Positions 41,010 through 52,369 are shown, counted from the first letter of the stretch. The stretch: 64,000 bases of DNA from Streptomyces sp. DT2A-34 (GCF_030499515.1 NZ_JASTWJ010000001.1:9404001-9468000); one strand, 5' to 3'. Made by a program: numbers and translations. Notes: generated by a model not told the origin, from the letters alone.

Positions 41010-44000
41010 TTGGACACCGAAGACGCCGCCGGCGCCCTCCGCTTCGGCCCGCTCTCCCGCCGCAGATTCCTCCAGGCCACCGCGACGGCCACCGTGACCA
41101 CCACGGCGCTCGCCACGGCCGACACCCCGCTCGCGGCCGCCGCCTCCGATACGACCACCACCCTCTCCTTCACCGCCGCCACCGGCGGTTCCGCGACCCT
41201 CGCCCCGTCCGGTGACCGGCTGGTCGCCGAGGTCCAGAACGTCCTGTGGTCCATCCCCCGCAACGGCGGCACCGCCGTCCCGCTCACCCCGCCCGGCCTC
41301 GAACCCACCCGCCCGCAGTTCTCCCTCGACGGCAGCCGTCTCGTCGTGTGCGCCTACCGCGGCGGCGGCTTCCACCTCTGGACGCTGCGGCCCGACGGCA
41401 CCGGCCTGCGGCAGCTCACCGACGGACCGTGGGACGACCGGGGCCCGGCCTGGTCGCCGGACGGCACGCGGATCGCGTTCGCCTCCGAGCGCGGCGGCGA
41501 CACCGTGACCGGCGCCCCGTACCGCATCTGGGTCGTGGACGTGCGCACCGGCACGCCGACCCGGCTCACCGGGCGCCCCGGGCAGCAGGGTCCCGGGCAG
41601 GACGGCCGCTGGGAGGACTTCGACCCGGCGTGGTCGCCCGACGGGCAGCGGGTGCTTTTCGTGCGGGCCGCCGTCACCGCGACGGGCACGCTCCACGCGA
41701 CCACCCTCGCGTCGGTGGCGGCCGACGGCTCGGGCCCGGTCACCACCGAGCACACCGACGACTCCGGCGCCCAGCTCATGACCCCCGCCGTCTCGCCCAC
41801 CGGCCGCCTGGCCCACCTGCGCACCACGGCCTCACCCGCGGCCTCCTGCACCCTCGTGGTGGACGGGACACCGATCGCCGTAGCGGGCGACGTCCTCCCC
41901 GCCCCGCCCCGCTGGGCGGACGCCGAGCGGCTGCTCCTCACCGTCGACGGACACTTCCGCCTGCTCGCCCCGGACGCGCCGGACAGCGCCGAGGAGATCC
42001 CGTTCACGGCCACGCTGCCCGTGCACCGCCCTCACTACCGGGGGAAGGCATACGACTTCGACGGCGCCGGCCCCCGCCCCGTCCGCGCGCTGCACCTGCC
42101 CGCCCTGTCACCGGACGGCCGCAGCGTCGCCTTCGCCGCGCTCAACGCGCTGTGGACCGCCGGCACGACAGGGGGCCGCACACCCCGCAAGGTCCTGCAA
42201 GTCCCCTCCACCCGCTATGTGTCGGCCCCCACCTGGACGCCCGACGGTACGGCGCTGGTGTACGCCGACGACCGCGCCGGACTGTTCGCCGTACGACGCC
42301 GTGACCTCGGCTCCGGAGAGGAGACCGTGCTCGCCGAGGGAGGCCGGGTCTTCCCCGCCCTGTCGCCCGACGGGACACGGCTGGCCTGCCTCGACATGTC
42401 CGGCAACCTCGTGGTGCGCGACCTGCCCGACGGCGCCGAACGCGTCCTCGCCGCACCGCTCGGCGCGGGCGGGCTGCCCGGCCGCCCCAGCTGGTCGCCC
42501 GACGGCCGGTACGTGGCGCTGTGCGACCGCAACCGCCTCAACCAGCGCTTCCGTGAGGGCTACAACCTCATCCGGGTCGTGGACACGACCACCAGGTCCG
42601 CCACCCTGCACGCGCTCGCCCCCCACACCTCCCTCTCCGACCGCTACGACTCCGGCCCCGTCTGGTCCCCGGACGGCCGCTGGATGGCCGTGATCGCCGA
42701 GTCGGCGCTGTGGCTGCTGCCCGTGCGGGCCGACGGCACCCCGGACGGCGAGCCCCGCCGGCTCACCACCGAACCCGCCGACCACCCCTCCTGGTCCGCC
42801 GACGCCCGCACCCTGCTCTACCTCTCCGCGGGCACCCTGCGCCTGCTCGACCTCGGCAGCGGCCGGACCCGTTCCGTCCGCGTCCCGTTGGACTACCGCA
42901 GACCGCGCCCGGCCGACACGGTCGTGCACGCGGGCCGCCTCTGGGACGGCACCGGGCCGGACGTCCGCGAGAACATCGACGTCGTGATCCGCGAGGGCCG
43001 GATCGCGGAGGTCTCCCCGCACCGCACCGGCCGCCCGGCCGCACGCCGCGTCGACGCGAGCGACCGCACCGTGATCCCGGGCCTGTGGGACGCGCACACC
43101 CACCCCTGGCAGACCACGTACGGCGGCCGCCAGACCGCGCTCCAACTCGCGTACGGCATCACGACGGCCGTCTCGCTGGGCGGCTTCGCCTACGAGCAGG
43201 CCCGCATCCGGGAGGCGGTCGCCGCCGGCGTGCTCGCCGGACCCCGGCTGCTGACCACCGGCGAACTCCTCGACGGGGCGCGGGTCGCGTACAGCATGGG
43301 CCGCGCCCACCGCACCCGCGAGGGCCTGCACCGCTCGCTGGCGCGCGGGGCCGCGCTGGACTGGGACTTCGTGAAGACGTACGTAAGGGCCCCGGGCTGG
43401 GTGATGAAGGAGGCCGCGGACTTCGGGCATCAGCGGCTCGGGGTACGCAGCGGCAGCCATCTGTGCAGCCCGGGTGTGCAGCTGGGCCAGGACCTGACGA
43501 CCCATCTGCAGGCCACGCAGCGGCTGGAGTTCGGGCACGCCACGTCCGCGACGGGGCGGGCGTACCAGGACGTCGAGGAGATCTACACCGTCACCGACTT
43601 CCACCTCGTCGCCACGCCGTTCACGGCACTGGCCCTCCTCGGCGGCGACCCCGCGCTCGCGGACGATCCTCGGGTCACCGCGCTCATGCCGCCGTGGGAC
43701 ACCGCGCTCGTACGCCGGCAGGCCGGGCAGCCGCCCACCGACGCCCAACTGGCCACGCTGGGAAGGGAGATGGATGTCTACCGGCGGATCCTCGCGGGCG
43801 GCGGCCTGGTCGCGCTCGGCACCGACCAGCCGATCGTCCCCGTCGGGCTGCATCTGCACCTGGCCCTGCGCGCCCTGCACCGCGCCGGCCTGTCCCCGGC
43901 CGAGGCACTGCGCACCGCCACGCTGCTGCCCGCGCGCGTCTTCGGTGCCGACGCCGACCTGGGCACAGTGGAGGAGGGCAAGCTCGCCGACCTCACGATC

Positions 44001-44186
44001 GTGGACGGGGACCCGTTCACCGACTTCGCCACCCTGATCCGCACGGCGGCGGTCCTGCGCGGCGGCGTCCTCTTCGAACAGGCGGATCTGGTCGGCGCCT
44101 TCGACAGCGCCGCGGAGCGAAATGTGGAGGAGGAGTGGCTGGAGGTGAGCCACCGTATGCGCCGCGAGGGGTGCTGTGACCTCTGA
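41010..44186 (+). CDS. Tat-exported TolB-propeller/amidohydrolase fusion
   Basis: A 1058-residue secreted enzyme. A twin-arginine signal SRRRFLQATATATVTTTALA is at residues 16-35. A long beta propeller follows with repeated PD40/TolB motifs (SPDGTRIAFASERGGDT, WSPDGQRVLFV, LSPDGRSVAFAAL, WSPDGRWMAVIAE) to about residue 620. The rest is a metal amidohydrolase: VIPGLWDAHTHPW (HxH about 696-698), FGHATSA, ALGTDQPI (Asp) and KLADLTIVDGDPF. It should hydrolyse an amide or cyclic imide outside the cell. TTG at 41010 follows GGGAG, so a weak start is used. The substrate is unknown. Confidence 0.86.
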   Translation: MDTEDAAGALRFGPLSRRRFLQATATATVTTTALATADTPLAAAASDTTTTLSFTAATGGSATLAPSGDRLVAEVQNVLWSIPRNGGTAVPLTPPGLEPTRPQFSLDGSRLVVCAYRGGGFHLWTLRPDGTGLRQLTDGPWDDRGPAWSPDGTRIAFASERGGDTVTGAPYRIWVVDVRTGTPTRLTGRPGQQGPGQDGRWEDFDPAWSPDGQRVLFVRAAVTATGTLHATTLASVAADGSGPVTTEHTDDSGAQLMTPAVSPTGRLAHLRTTASPAASCTLVVDGTPIAVAGDVLPAPPRWADAERLLLTVDGHFRLLAPDAPDSAEEIPFTATLPVHRPHYRGKAYDFDGAGPRPVRALHLPALSPDGRSVAFAALNALWTAGTTGGRTPRKVLQVPSTRYVSAPTWTPDGTALVYADDRAGLFAVRRRDLGSGEETVLAEGGRVFPALSPDGTRLACLDMSGNLVVRDLPDGAERVLAAPLGAGGLPGRPSWSPDGRYVALCDRNRLNQRFREGYNLIRVVDTTTRSATLHALAPHTSLSDRYDSGPVWSPDGRWMAVIAESALWLLPVRADGTPDGEPRRLTTEPADHPSWSADARTLLYLSAGTLRLLDLGSGRTRSVRVPLDYRRPRPADTVVHAGRLWDGTGPDVRENIDVVIREGRIAEVSPHRTGRPAARRVDASDRTVIPGLWDAHTHPWQTTYGGRQTALQLAYGITTAVSLGGFAYEQARIREAVAAGVLAGPRLLTTGELLDGARVAYSMGRAHRTREGLHRSLARGAALDWDFVKTYVRAPGWVMKEAADFGHQRLGVRSGSHLCSPGVQLGQDLTTHLQATQRLEFGHATSATGRAYQDVEEIYTVTDFHLVATPFTALALLGGDPALADDPRVTALMPPWDTALVRRQAGQPPTDAQLATLGREMDVYRRILAGGGLVALGTDQPIVPVGLHLHLALRALHRAGLSPAEALRTATLLPARVFGADADLGTVEEGKLADLTIVDGDPFTDFATLIRTAAVLRGGVLFEQADLVGAFDSAAERNVEEEWLEVSHRMRREGCCDL

Positions 44187-44315
44187 GCGGGTCATGGCTC
44201 ACACACACTTCCTGCCACATCTGCGCAGGAGCATCACTCGGGCTGCACACAGCCTGTCCAAAGCGCCGTTAGCGTTCTGGCCGTTCGGTACCGCGTGCTA
44301 ACGGAAAGACCGCAG

Positions 44316-45203
44316 ATGGACTACTGCTCCTCGTGCCGGCGGCATCTCAACGGGGCCCTGGTGTGCCCCGGGTGCGGTGCCTACGCCCCGGACATCGCTC
44401 CCTCCGCGGTCGGGGGGCCCACCGTGTCGGCCCTGCCGGGTGCGGCGGCGACCGGAACGTCGGCGTGGGAGGCCCCCGCCGACGACACCTGGTACGACGG
44501 CTATTTCCGTGAGGAGGCCGCGCCGGCGGCCGGCCTGGACGAGACGGCGGCGCCCCTCGCCCCGGCCGCCGACGTGGAGGGCGTCCCCGCCGCCCCGCAG
44601 GGCCGGGCGGCGCGGCGTCGCCAGCGGGCCCGCTGGAAGAAGAACCAGCGCCGGGCCGTGGTCGCGACCGCCGTAGCGCTGGTCGGCGGCGGTCTGACCG
44701 TCTCGGCGATGGACCGGGGGTCCGGGGACAAGGCCCAGGCGGCCACCGCGCCGGAGAATCCGCAGACGGCGGCCGCGGAGCAGCAGGTCTCGGAGCTCAC
44801 CCGTCCGGCGTCCACGTCGCAGGACACGCACCGGTCCCCGCGCACGGCCACCACCCCTCCTTCACATCTGACTCCGACCAACGCCTCGCGTCCGCAGTCG
44901 GTGCCCGACCAGCGCACCGCGCCCCAGGTCACCCGACCGGACGCCGCCGCGACTCCCACTGCGGCGGCCACGTCGGCCCCGCAGCCGCAGGCCGTCACAC
45001 CGGTGTCCGGGGGAACCGACTCCGGTGACAGCGGCGGTACGACGGCCGAACAGCAGCAGACCCCGGCCCCCTCGGCGACCGAAGGCTCGAACACCGGCTC
45101 CGGCACCGGCTCGGACACCGGAACGTCCACGTCACCGACGAGCCCCGCACCGGAGGAGACCTCACCGGCGCAGCTCTGCGTGCTCAACCTCGTATGCCTC
45201 TGA
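44316..45203 (+). CDS. SCO2400-like zinc-ribbon membrane protein
   Basis: A 295-residue protein that begins with MDYCSSCRRHLNGALVCPGCG, a zinc ribbon with Cys4, Cys7, Cys17 and Cys20, matching the Streptomyces SCO2400 family start as I recall it. A Trp-Tyr-rich patch (DDTWYDGYFREEA), a basic region RRRQRARWKKNQRR, one membrane segment (about residues 110-128) and a long Ser/Thr/Pro-rich outside region ending in AQLCVLNLVCL follow. The cytosolic ribbon and outer tail suggest a cell-envelope or division role; the function is unknown. ATG at 44316 is preferred to GTG at 44295. Confidence 0.82.
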   Translation: MDYCSSCRRHLNGALVCPGCGAYAPDIAPSAVGGPTVSALPGAAATGTSAWEAPADDTWYDGYFREEAAPAAGLDETAAPLAPAADVEGVPAAPQGRAARRRQRARWKKNQRRAVVATAVALVGGGLTVSAMDRGSGDKAQAATAPENPQTAAAEQQVSELTRPASTSQDTHRSPRTATTPPSHLTPTNASRPQSVPDQRTAPQVTRPDAAATPTAAATSAPQPQAVTPVSGGTDSGDSGGTTAEQQQTPAPSATEGSNTGSGTGSDTGTSTSPTSPAPEETSPAQLCVLNLVCL

Positions 45204-45215
45204 CCACGCGGGGGA

Positions 45216-45247
45216 ACTGACCTGAACTGACCTGACCTGACCTGACC
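45216..45247. repeat. Short tandem repeat of CTGAC/CTGAA
   Basis: Six consecutive units, four of them CTGAC (ACTGACCTGAACTGACCTGA then CCTGACCTGACC), in the gap between the SCO2400-like and lpd genes. It is low-complexity and may vary in copy number between strains. No function is visible. Confidence 0.75.
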
Positions 45248-45398
45248 GCCGGAGTGCACGCCGCCTGAGATCGTCGTCACCCTCCCGCATCCCCGCACAA
45301 CGTCGTGGATGCGGTCATGCTGGAAGAAGCCGGATGCCAGACCCTGGCAGCGCACGGCACCAGCAGAGCGGGACGTCGCCCTCAGGAAGGAACAGTCC

Positions 45399-46811
<1,413 letters not shown>

Positions 46812-46815
46812 CCGT

Positions 46816-47517
46816 TCAGCCGTCGAGCCACCAGCGGGCCGCCGCCCAGGCGAACACGTAGCCCAGGCTGTTGACCGCCCAGTGCAGGGCCATCGGTGCC
46901 AGCAGGCTGCCGGAGCGGCGGCGCAGCTCGCACAGCACGACCCCGGCCACGGCCGTGGCGGCGATCGCCACGGCCACGGTCGGCGCCACGCCGGCCGGGC
47001 CGTCGCCGAAGACGGAGCCGACCGCGGCGTTGGAGCGGTTGATGCCGCGGGACGGCATCAGATGCCAGAACCCGAACAGCAGCGACGACACGCCGGTGGC
47101 CCAGGCCGTGCCGCGCCGCCGCCTGATCATGGCCCACAGCACGCCACGGAAGGCCGTCTCCTCCAGCAGCACGGTCCCGAACGGCACCCGCACCAGGGCA
47201 ACCCACAGCAGCCGCCCCACGGACAGGTCCGCAGCCCTGGCGTCCCGGAACGCCTCGCGCCCGGCCGGCACGGCAAGGAGCAGCAGCAGGACGAGCAGGA
47301 CGACCCCCGCCAGGACGGGGGCCCACCGCAGTCCCCGGCGCAGCGCCGCCGAGTCGAGCCCCAGTTCGGCCGGGGTGAGACCGTCCCAGCGGGCGATCAG
47401 CAGCAGGACCGCCGTCGCGGCCACGCAGACGACCACGTACAGCGCGGGACTCCGCGCGAGCCAGTTGTTCAGCAGGTTCGCGACGGCGAGAACGGCGACA
47501 GCACAGACGATCGGCAT
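46816..47517 (-). CDS. CPBP-family intramembrane metalloprotease
   Basis: A 233-residue membrane protein with about seven segments. The Abi/CAAX-protease motifs are present: LLEETAFRGVLWA (EExxxR), LFGFWHL (FxxxH) and LHWAVNSLGYVFAW (HxxxN). Such proteases mature prenylated or signalling peptides or confer bacteriocin immunity. ATG at 47517 begins at the first membrane segment; a longer frame to 47649 overlaps the divergent methyltransferase start. It converges on lpdA with a 4-bp gap. Confidence 0.87.
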   Translation of the reverse strand: MPIVCAVAVLAVANLLNNWLARSPALYVVVCVAATAVLLLIARWDGLTPAELGLDSAALRRGLRWAPVLAGVVLLVLLLLLAVPAGREAFRDARAADLSVGRLLWVALVRVPFGTVLLEETAFRGVLWAMIRRRRGTAWATGVSSLLFGFWHLMPSRGINRSNAAVGSVFGDGPAGVAPTVAVAIAATAVAGVVLCELRRRSGSLLAPMALHWAVNSLGYVFAWAAARWWLDG

Positions 47518-47623
47518 CCGGGTTCCAGCATCCCCCGCCGCACGGCCGGCCCGCACCTGTGGCGCCAGGGCCCCCGGTTGAGCATCCTCGGTGGTACCGC
47601 ATCCCCAGGGAGGCACGATCCCC

Positions 47624-48400
47624 ATGCCGGCCAAGAACCTCACCGTCAACCGCGCCGCTCTCGGCCATCGCCTCGCCTACGCCCTGCGCCACCCCGACCG
47701 CGTGCCCCGCCATCTGGCCCGCACCGCCCGGGACATGTGGCTGCGCCGCCGCCATCCGGACCACGTCTCCTACTACCGTGCCGTGATGCGCTCCGACACC
47801 CGGGCCGACCCGGACGCGGCGGTCGGCAGCCAGAGCCGTGAGCGGTGGCTGGCGCTCGGGGCGATGCAGTTCGACTACCTGCTCGGCCACGGGCTGCGCC
47901 CCGAGCACCGGATGCTGGAGATCGGTTGCGGCAACCTGCGCGGAGGCTGGCGGTTCATCCGGCACCTCGAACCCGGTCACTACTACGGCATCGACATCTC
48001 GCCCGACATCCTCTTCGCCGCACAGGACACCGTCGTGGAGATGGGCCTGCAGCAGCGCCTCCCCACGCTGACCCCGGTGCGCGACCTGACACTGCGGTTC
48101 CTGCCCGACGCCCACTTCGACCTGGTGCACGCGCACAGCGTCTTCTCGCACTCTCCGCTGACGGTCATCGAGGAGTGCCTGGCCAACGTCGGCCGGGTCC
48201 TGGCCCCCGGCGGCTGGTTCGACTTCACCTTCGACCGCACCGAGGGCGAGGAGCACCACGTCCTGCGGGAGGACTTCTACTACCGCACCGAGACCCTCGT
48301 GGCGCTGGCGCAGAAGCACGGCCTGCGAGCCCGCTTCATGGCGGACTGGGAGGAGCTCCCGCACGGCCAGTCCAAGATCCGGGTCACCCACGCGGCGTAA
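47624..48400 (+). CDS. Class I SAM-dependent methyltransferase
   Basis: A 258-residue methyltransferase. Motif I is MLEIGCGNLRGGWRF, motif II YYGIDIS and the post-motif region DLVHAHSVFSHSP. The N-terminal 80 residues are basic and rich in Arg/His (RHPDRVPRHLARTARD). The substrate is unknown. ATG at 47624 follows GGGAGG at about 11 bp; GTG at 47591 is an alternative. Confidence 0.85.
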   Translation: MPAKNLTVNRAALGHRLAYALRHPDRVPRHLARTARDMWLRRRHPDHVSYYRAVMRSDTRADPDAAVGSQSRERWLALGAMQFDYLLGHGLRPEHRMLEIGCGNLRGGWRFIRHLEPGHYYGIDISPDILFAAQDTVVEMGLQQRLPTLTPVRDLTLRFLPDAHFDLVHAHSVFSHSPLTVIEECLANVGRVLAPGGWFDFTFDRTEGEEHHVLREDFYYRTETLVALAQKHGLRARFMADWEELPHGQSKIRVTHAA

Positions 48401-48508
48401 ACCGATGCCCCGTCAGCAGTCCTCCGGCTCCGGCAAGTAGGTCATCTGTCCCGGACCCTTGACTCGTCACGCGCCAGTCGCCATCCTCGTCGCACATCTT
48501 GCGAGGTC

Positions 48509-50617
48509 ATGACAAGCCGACCCCGCCATCCCGCCGACCGAGGGACGTGGGCTGTGACCAGTGCCGGACGCCCGTACCGCAGACGCAAGAACGTCACCGT
48601 TGTGTCGCTCCTCCTGCTCGTGCTGTCCCTCACGCTCGGACCCACACCGAGTTCGGCGGCCGGCGCCGACTGGTGGGAGCCGACCGCACGGCCCACCCCG
48701 GACTCCCGGATCAACGTCACCGGGGAGCCCTTCACCGGCACCAACGCCCAGGGCGAGGTACGCGGCTTCGTCGACGCGCACAACCACCTGATGTCCAACG
48801 AGGCCTTCGGCGGGCGGCTCATCTGCGGCAAGACGTTCTCCGAGGCCGGCATCGCCGACGCCCTCAAGGACTGCCCCGAGCACTACCCCGACGGCTCGCT
48901 CGCCATCTTCGACTTCATCACCAACGGCGGCGACGGCAGGCACGACCCGGTCGGCTGGCCCACCTTCAAGGACTGGCCCGCGCACGACTCGCTCACCCAC
49001 CAGCAGAACTACTACGCCTGGGTGGAGCGGGCCTGGCGCGGCGGTCAGCGCGTGCTGGTCAACGACCTGGTCACCAACGGCGTGATCTGCTCCGTGTACT
49101 TCTTCAAGGACCGCAGCTGCGACGAGATGACGTCCATCCGGCTCCAGGCCAAGCTGACGTACGACCTGCAGGCCTACATCGACAAGATCTACGGCGGCAC
49201 CGGCAAGGGCTGGTTCCGCATCGTCACCGACAGCGCGCAGGCCCGCGAGGTCATCGAGCAGGGCAAGCTGGCGGTCATCCTCGGCGTCGAGACCTCCGAG
49301 CCCTTCGGCTGCAAGCAGGTCCTCGACATCCCGCAGTGCGGCAGGGAGGACATCGACAAGGGCCTGGACGAGCTGCACGCGCTGGGCGTGCGCAGCATGT
49401 TCCTGTGCCACAAGTTCGACAACGCCCTGTGCGGCGTCCGCTTCGACGAGGGCGGTCTCGGAACGGCCATCAACGTGGGCCAGTTCCTGTCGACCGGCAC
49501 CTTCTGGAAGACGGAGAAGTGCACCGGCCCCCAGCACGACAACCCCATCGGCGGTGCCGCGGCACCTGAAGCCGAGAAGGAACTCCCGGCGGGCGTGGAG
49601 GTCCCCTCCTACGACGCGGACGCCCAGTGCAACGTCCGAGGGCTCACCGAACTCGGCGAGTACGCCGTGCGCGGCATGATGAAACGCAAGATGATGCTGG
49701 AGATCGACCACATGAGCGTCAAGGCCACCGGCCGCGCGCTCGACATCTTCGAGGCCGCGTCCTACCCCGGCGTACTCTCCTCGCACAGCTGGATGGACCT
49801 GAACTGGACCGAACGGGTCTACGGCCTCGGTGGCTTCATCGCCCAGTACATGCACGGCTCCGAGGGCTTCGTCGCGGAGGCGAAGCGCACCGAGGCCCTG
49901 CGCGACAAGTACGGCGTGGGCTACGGCTACGGCACCGACATGAACGGCGTCGGCGGCTGGCCGGCCCCGCGCGGTGCGGACGCGCCGAACAAGGTCACGT
50001 ACCCCTTCAAGAGCGTCGACGGCGGCTCCGTCATCGACCGGCAGACCACCGGCGAGCGCACCTGGGACCTGAACACCGACGGCGCCGCCCACTACGGCCT
50101 CGTCCCGGACTGGATCGAGGACATCCGCCGCGTCGGCGGCCAGGACACGGTGGACGACCTCTTCCGGGGCGCCGAGTCCTACCTCGACACCTGGGCGGCC
50201 TCCGAGAACCACCGGGCCGGCGTCAATCTCGCGAGCGGCGCGACCACGACCGCGAGTTCCTCGGAGTGGAGCCTGTTCACGAGCCACCAGCCGCCCCGGG
50301 CCGTCGACGGCGACGGCGGCACCCGCTGGGCCAGCGACTGGAGCGACGACCAGTGGTACAAGGTCGACCTCGGCTCCACCCACCTGGTCAAACGGGTCAC
50401 CCTCGACTGGGAGCGCGCGTACGGCAAGTCGTACCGCATCGAGCTCTCCACCGACGGCGTGAACTGGCAGACGGCCTATTCCACGACATCCGGCGACGGC
50501 GGCCTGGACACGGCGAGGTTCACCGGCACACCGGCCAGGTATGTACGCATCCAGGGGCTGGACCGCGGCACCGACTGGGGCTACTCCCTCCACGAGGTCG
50601 GCGTCCACAGCAGCTGA
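48509..50617 (+). CDS. Secreted metallo-hydrolase with discoidin (F5/8 type C) domain
   Basis: A 702-residue exported protein. A signal peptide (VTVVSLLLLVLSLTLGPTP) ends near residue 50. The catalytic part has GFVDAHNHLMSNEAFGG (HxH), GVETSEPFGCK, MMLEIDHMSVKATGRAL and VLSSHSWMDLNW, like amidohydrolase/membrane-dipeptidase folds. The last 140 residues are a discoidin domain (SGATTTASSSEW, AVDGDGGTRWASDWSDDQWY, ARYVRIQGL) that should bind glycans. It probably trims cell-wall or host-derived glycopeptides, by inference. ATG at 48509; GTG at 48554 would also give a good signal peptide. Confidence 0.82.
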   Translation: MTSRPRHPADRGTWAVTSAGRPYRRRKNVTVVSLLLLVLSLTLGPTPSSAAGADWWEPTARPTPDSRINVTGEPFTGTNAQGEVRGFVDAHNHLMSNEAFGGRLICGKTFSEAGIADALKDCPEHYPDGSLAIFDFITNGGDGRHDPVGWPTFKDWPAHDSLTHQQNYYAWVERAWRGGQRVLVNDLVTNGVICSVYFFKDRSCDEMTSIRLQAKLTYDLQAYIDKIYGGTGKGWFRIVTDSAQAREVIEQGKLAVILGVETSEPFGCKQVLDIPQCGREDIDKGLDELHALGVRSMFLCHKFDNALCGVRFDEGGLGTAINVGQFLSTGTFWKTEKCTGPQHDNPIGGAAAPEAEKELPAGVEVPSYDADAQCNVRGLTELGEYAVRGMMKRKMMLEIDHMSVKATGRALDIFEAASYPGVLSSHSWMDLNWTERVYGLGGFIAQYMHGSEGFVAEAKRTEALRDKYGVGYGYGTDMNGVGGWPAPRGADAPNKVTYPFKSVDGGSVIDRQTTGERTWDLNTDGAAHYGLVPDWIEDIRRVGGQDTVDDLFRGAESYLDTWAASENHRAGVNLASGATTTASSSEWSLFTSHQPPRAVDGDGGTRWASDWSDDQWYKVDLGSTHLVKRVTLDWERAYGKSYRIELSTDGVNWQTAYSTTSGDGGLDTARFTGTPARYVRIQGLDRGTDWGYSLHEVGVHSS

Positions 50618-50636
50618 CACCCACGAGAGGGGCTCC

Positions 50637-51233
50637 ATGGCACGGTTGCCGTCCGCCGAGCGGCGGCGACAGCTCACCGAGGCGGCGATCAGGGCGATGG
50701 CCCGGGACGGCGTACCCCACACCACGACCCGGTCCATCGCCGCCGAGGCAGGCGTCTCGCTGAGTGTCTTCCACTACTGCTTCGACTCCAAGCAGGAGCT
50801 GATCGAGTCCGTCATCACCACCCTCACCGACCACTCCGTGACGGTGGTCAAGGAGGCCATACGGCCCCGGGCCACCCTCGAGGAGACCGTCCGGGCCGGC
50901 TTCCAGGCGTACTGGGACCACGTGCGCGCCCACCCGGACGAGCACATGCTCACCTACGAACTGACCCAGTACGCCCTGCGCCGGCCCGGCTTCGAGCAGT
51001 TGGCCCGACGCCAGTACGAGCTGTACGCCGACACATACGCCGAGCTCATCGACCAGCTGCGACACACCATGGGCCTGCGGCTCCACGTGCCCGTCCCCGT
51101 CCTGGCCCGCTACCTGGCCGCCATGACCGACGGCCTGACCCTCAACTTTCTTGTGCTCGGCGACGACGCGGCCTGGAACGACATCCTCGACACGGTCATC
51201 GCACACATCGCCGGGCTGGTACGCGCGAGCTGA
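50637..51233 (+). CDS. TetR-family regulator
   Basis: A 198-residue repressor: helix-turn-helix TTTRSIAAEAGVSLSVFHYCFDSK (about residues 29-52) and an all-helical ligand domain with ELTQYALRRPGFEQLARRQYE. ATG at 50637 follows GAGAGGGG, only 19 bp after the hydrolase stop, so readthrough is possible. Its likely targets are itself or the convergent acyltransferase; no palindrome was found at the gene start. Confidence 0.9.
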   Translation: MARLPSAERRRQLTEAAIRAMARDGVPHTTTRSIAAEAGVSLSVFHYCFDSKQELIESVITTLTDHSVTVVKEAIRPRATLEETVRAGFQAYWDHVRAHPDEHMLTYELTQYALRRPGFEQLARRQYELYADTYAELIDQLRHTMGLRLHVPVPVLARYLAAMTDGLTLNFLVLGDDAAWNDILDTVIAHIAGLVRAS

Positions 51234-51241
51234 CGGGGAGG

Positions 51242-52369
51242 TCATCCGCGTCGTACGGCGGCCCGCTCGCGGATTGGTTCCGCAGGGCCCGGCGCGTCCC
51301 GCCGGAAGAGCCACCGCAGGTCCGGCTCCACCACGAAACGCAGGACGCGCCGGACGGGCGGGGTGCACAGCAGGGTCACAACCACGGCGGCGACGACGGT
51401 GACGACGACCGCGCCGAGCGGGCGCTGCACCCACACCGGGTCGTACCAGCCCCAGAACTTGGCGCCCTGGGCGACGAAGCCGTGCAGCAGATAGCCGTAC
51501 AGCGTCCCCGCACCCAGCACGGTGCACCACATCCGCCGCCCGGGCACCCAGGCGAGGAAGCAGGCCACCAGAAGCAGCGAGCAGACGAACAGCGCCGGCG
51601 TCATCACGACCCCGTACCACGCGGGCGCGCCCAGCTCCTCGGCGCTGTCGCGGTGGTAGAACCAGCCGCCGGTCATCCGTGGCACCGCCCAGTACGCCAC
51701 CACGAACGCGCCCGCGAACACGGGCACGGCCGCGATCCGCACCGAGCGCCGGCGGACCAGCCGGAAGTGCTCCGGCTTCAGAAACAGACCCAGCACGAAG
51801 TACGGCAGGAACTGCAGGGCGCGCTGAAGATCGAGGTCGTTGCCTATGGACGGCGAGAGGGTGGCCAGCATCGCCACGCCGAGCGCGAGCGGCACCGGCA
51901 GGCGCACCCGCTGCCACAGCGGGGTGGTCAGCCGCCACAGGAACAGCGCCGCCAGGAACCACGTCAGATACAGCGGGTCCAGCAGACTGACCGGGCGGTC
52001 CGGCTCCTGGTCGGTCCACCGGGTGAACAGGGTGTACGCCGTCTCGAAGACGACGTACGGGACGACGAGACCGCTCACCAGGCGCTTGAGCCGTTCCGGG
52101 CGGCCGTCGAAGCCGCCGGAGAAGTATCCCGAGACGACGATGAAGGCCGGCATGTGGAAGGCGTACACGAGCATGTACACCGCGCTGACGGCCCGGCTGC
52201 CGTCGCGCAGCGGCTCCCACGCATGGCCCACCGCCACCAGAACGATCGCCGCGTACTTGACGTTGTCGAAGAAGGCGTCCCGCTGCTTCGAAGGCGCAGG
52301 TGGCGACGCCGTGGCGGGAACGCGAGCGGTGTCCACCGCCCCGCTTGCTGCGACGCTGTGCTGAGACAT
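51242..52369 (-). CDS. Acyltransferase 3 family membrane protein
   Basis: A 375-residue integral membrane acyltransferase (OafA/NodX type) with ten or so segments. The family motif is KYAAIVLVAVGHAWEPL with the essential His near residue 49, and DPLYLTWFLAALFLWR follows. It should transfer an acyl group to an exported sugar or lipid. I chose ATG at 52369; GTG/ATG alternatives reach 52450. Confidence 0.86.
   Translation of the reverse strand: MSQHSVAASGAVDTARVPATASPPAPSKQRDAFFDNVKYAAIVLVAVGHAWEPLRDGSRAVSAVYMLVYAFHMPAFIVVSGYFSGGFDGRPERLKRLVSGLVVPYVVFETAYTLFTRWTDQEPDRPVSLLDPLYLTWFLAALFLWRLTTPLWQRVRLPVPLALGVAMLATLSPSIGNDLDLQRALQFLPYFVLGLFLKPEHFRLVRRRSVRIAAVPVFAGAFVVAYWAVPRMTGGWFYHRDSAEELGAPAWYGVVMTPALFVCSLLLVACFLAWVPGRRMWCTVLGAGTLYGYLLHGFVAQGAKFWGWYDPVWVQRPLGAVVVTVVAAVVVTLLCTPPVRRVLRFVVEPDLRWLFRRDAPGPAEPIRERAAVRRG

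Noticed and set aside
45216..45247. CRISPR or direct-repeat array
   Set aside because: The units are 5 bp and contiguous with no spacers; it is a simple tandem repeat.
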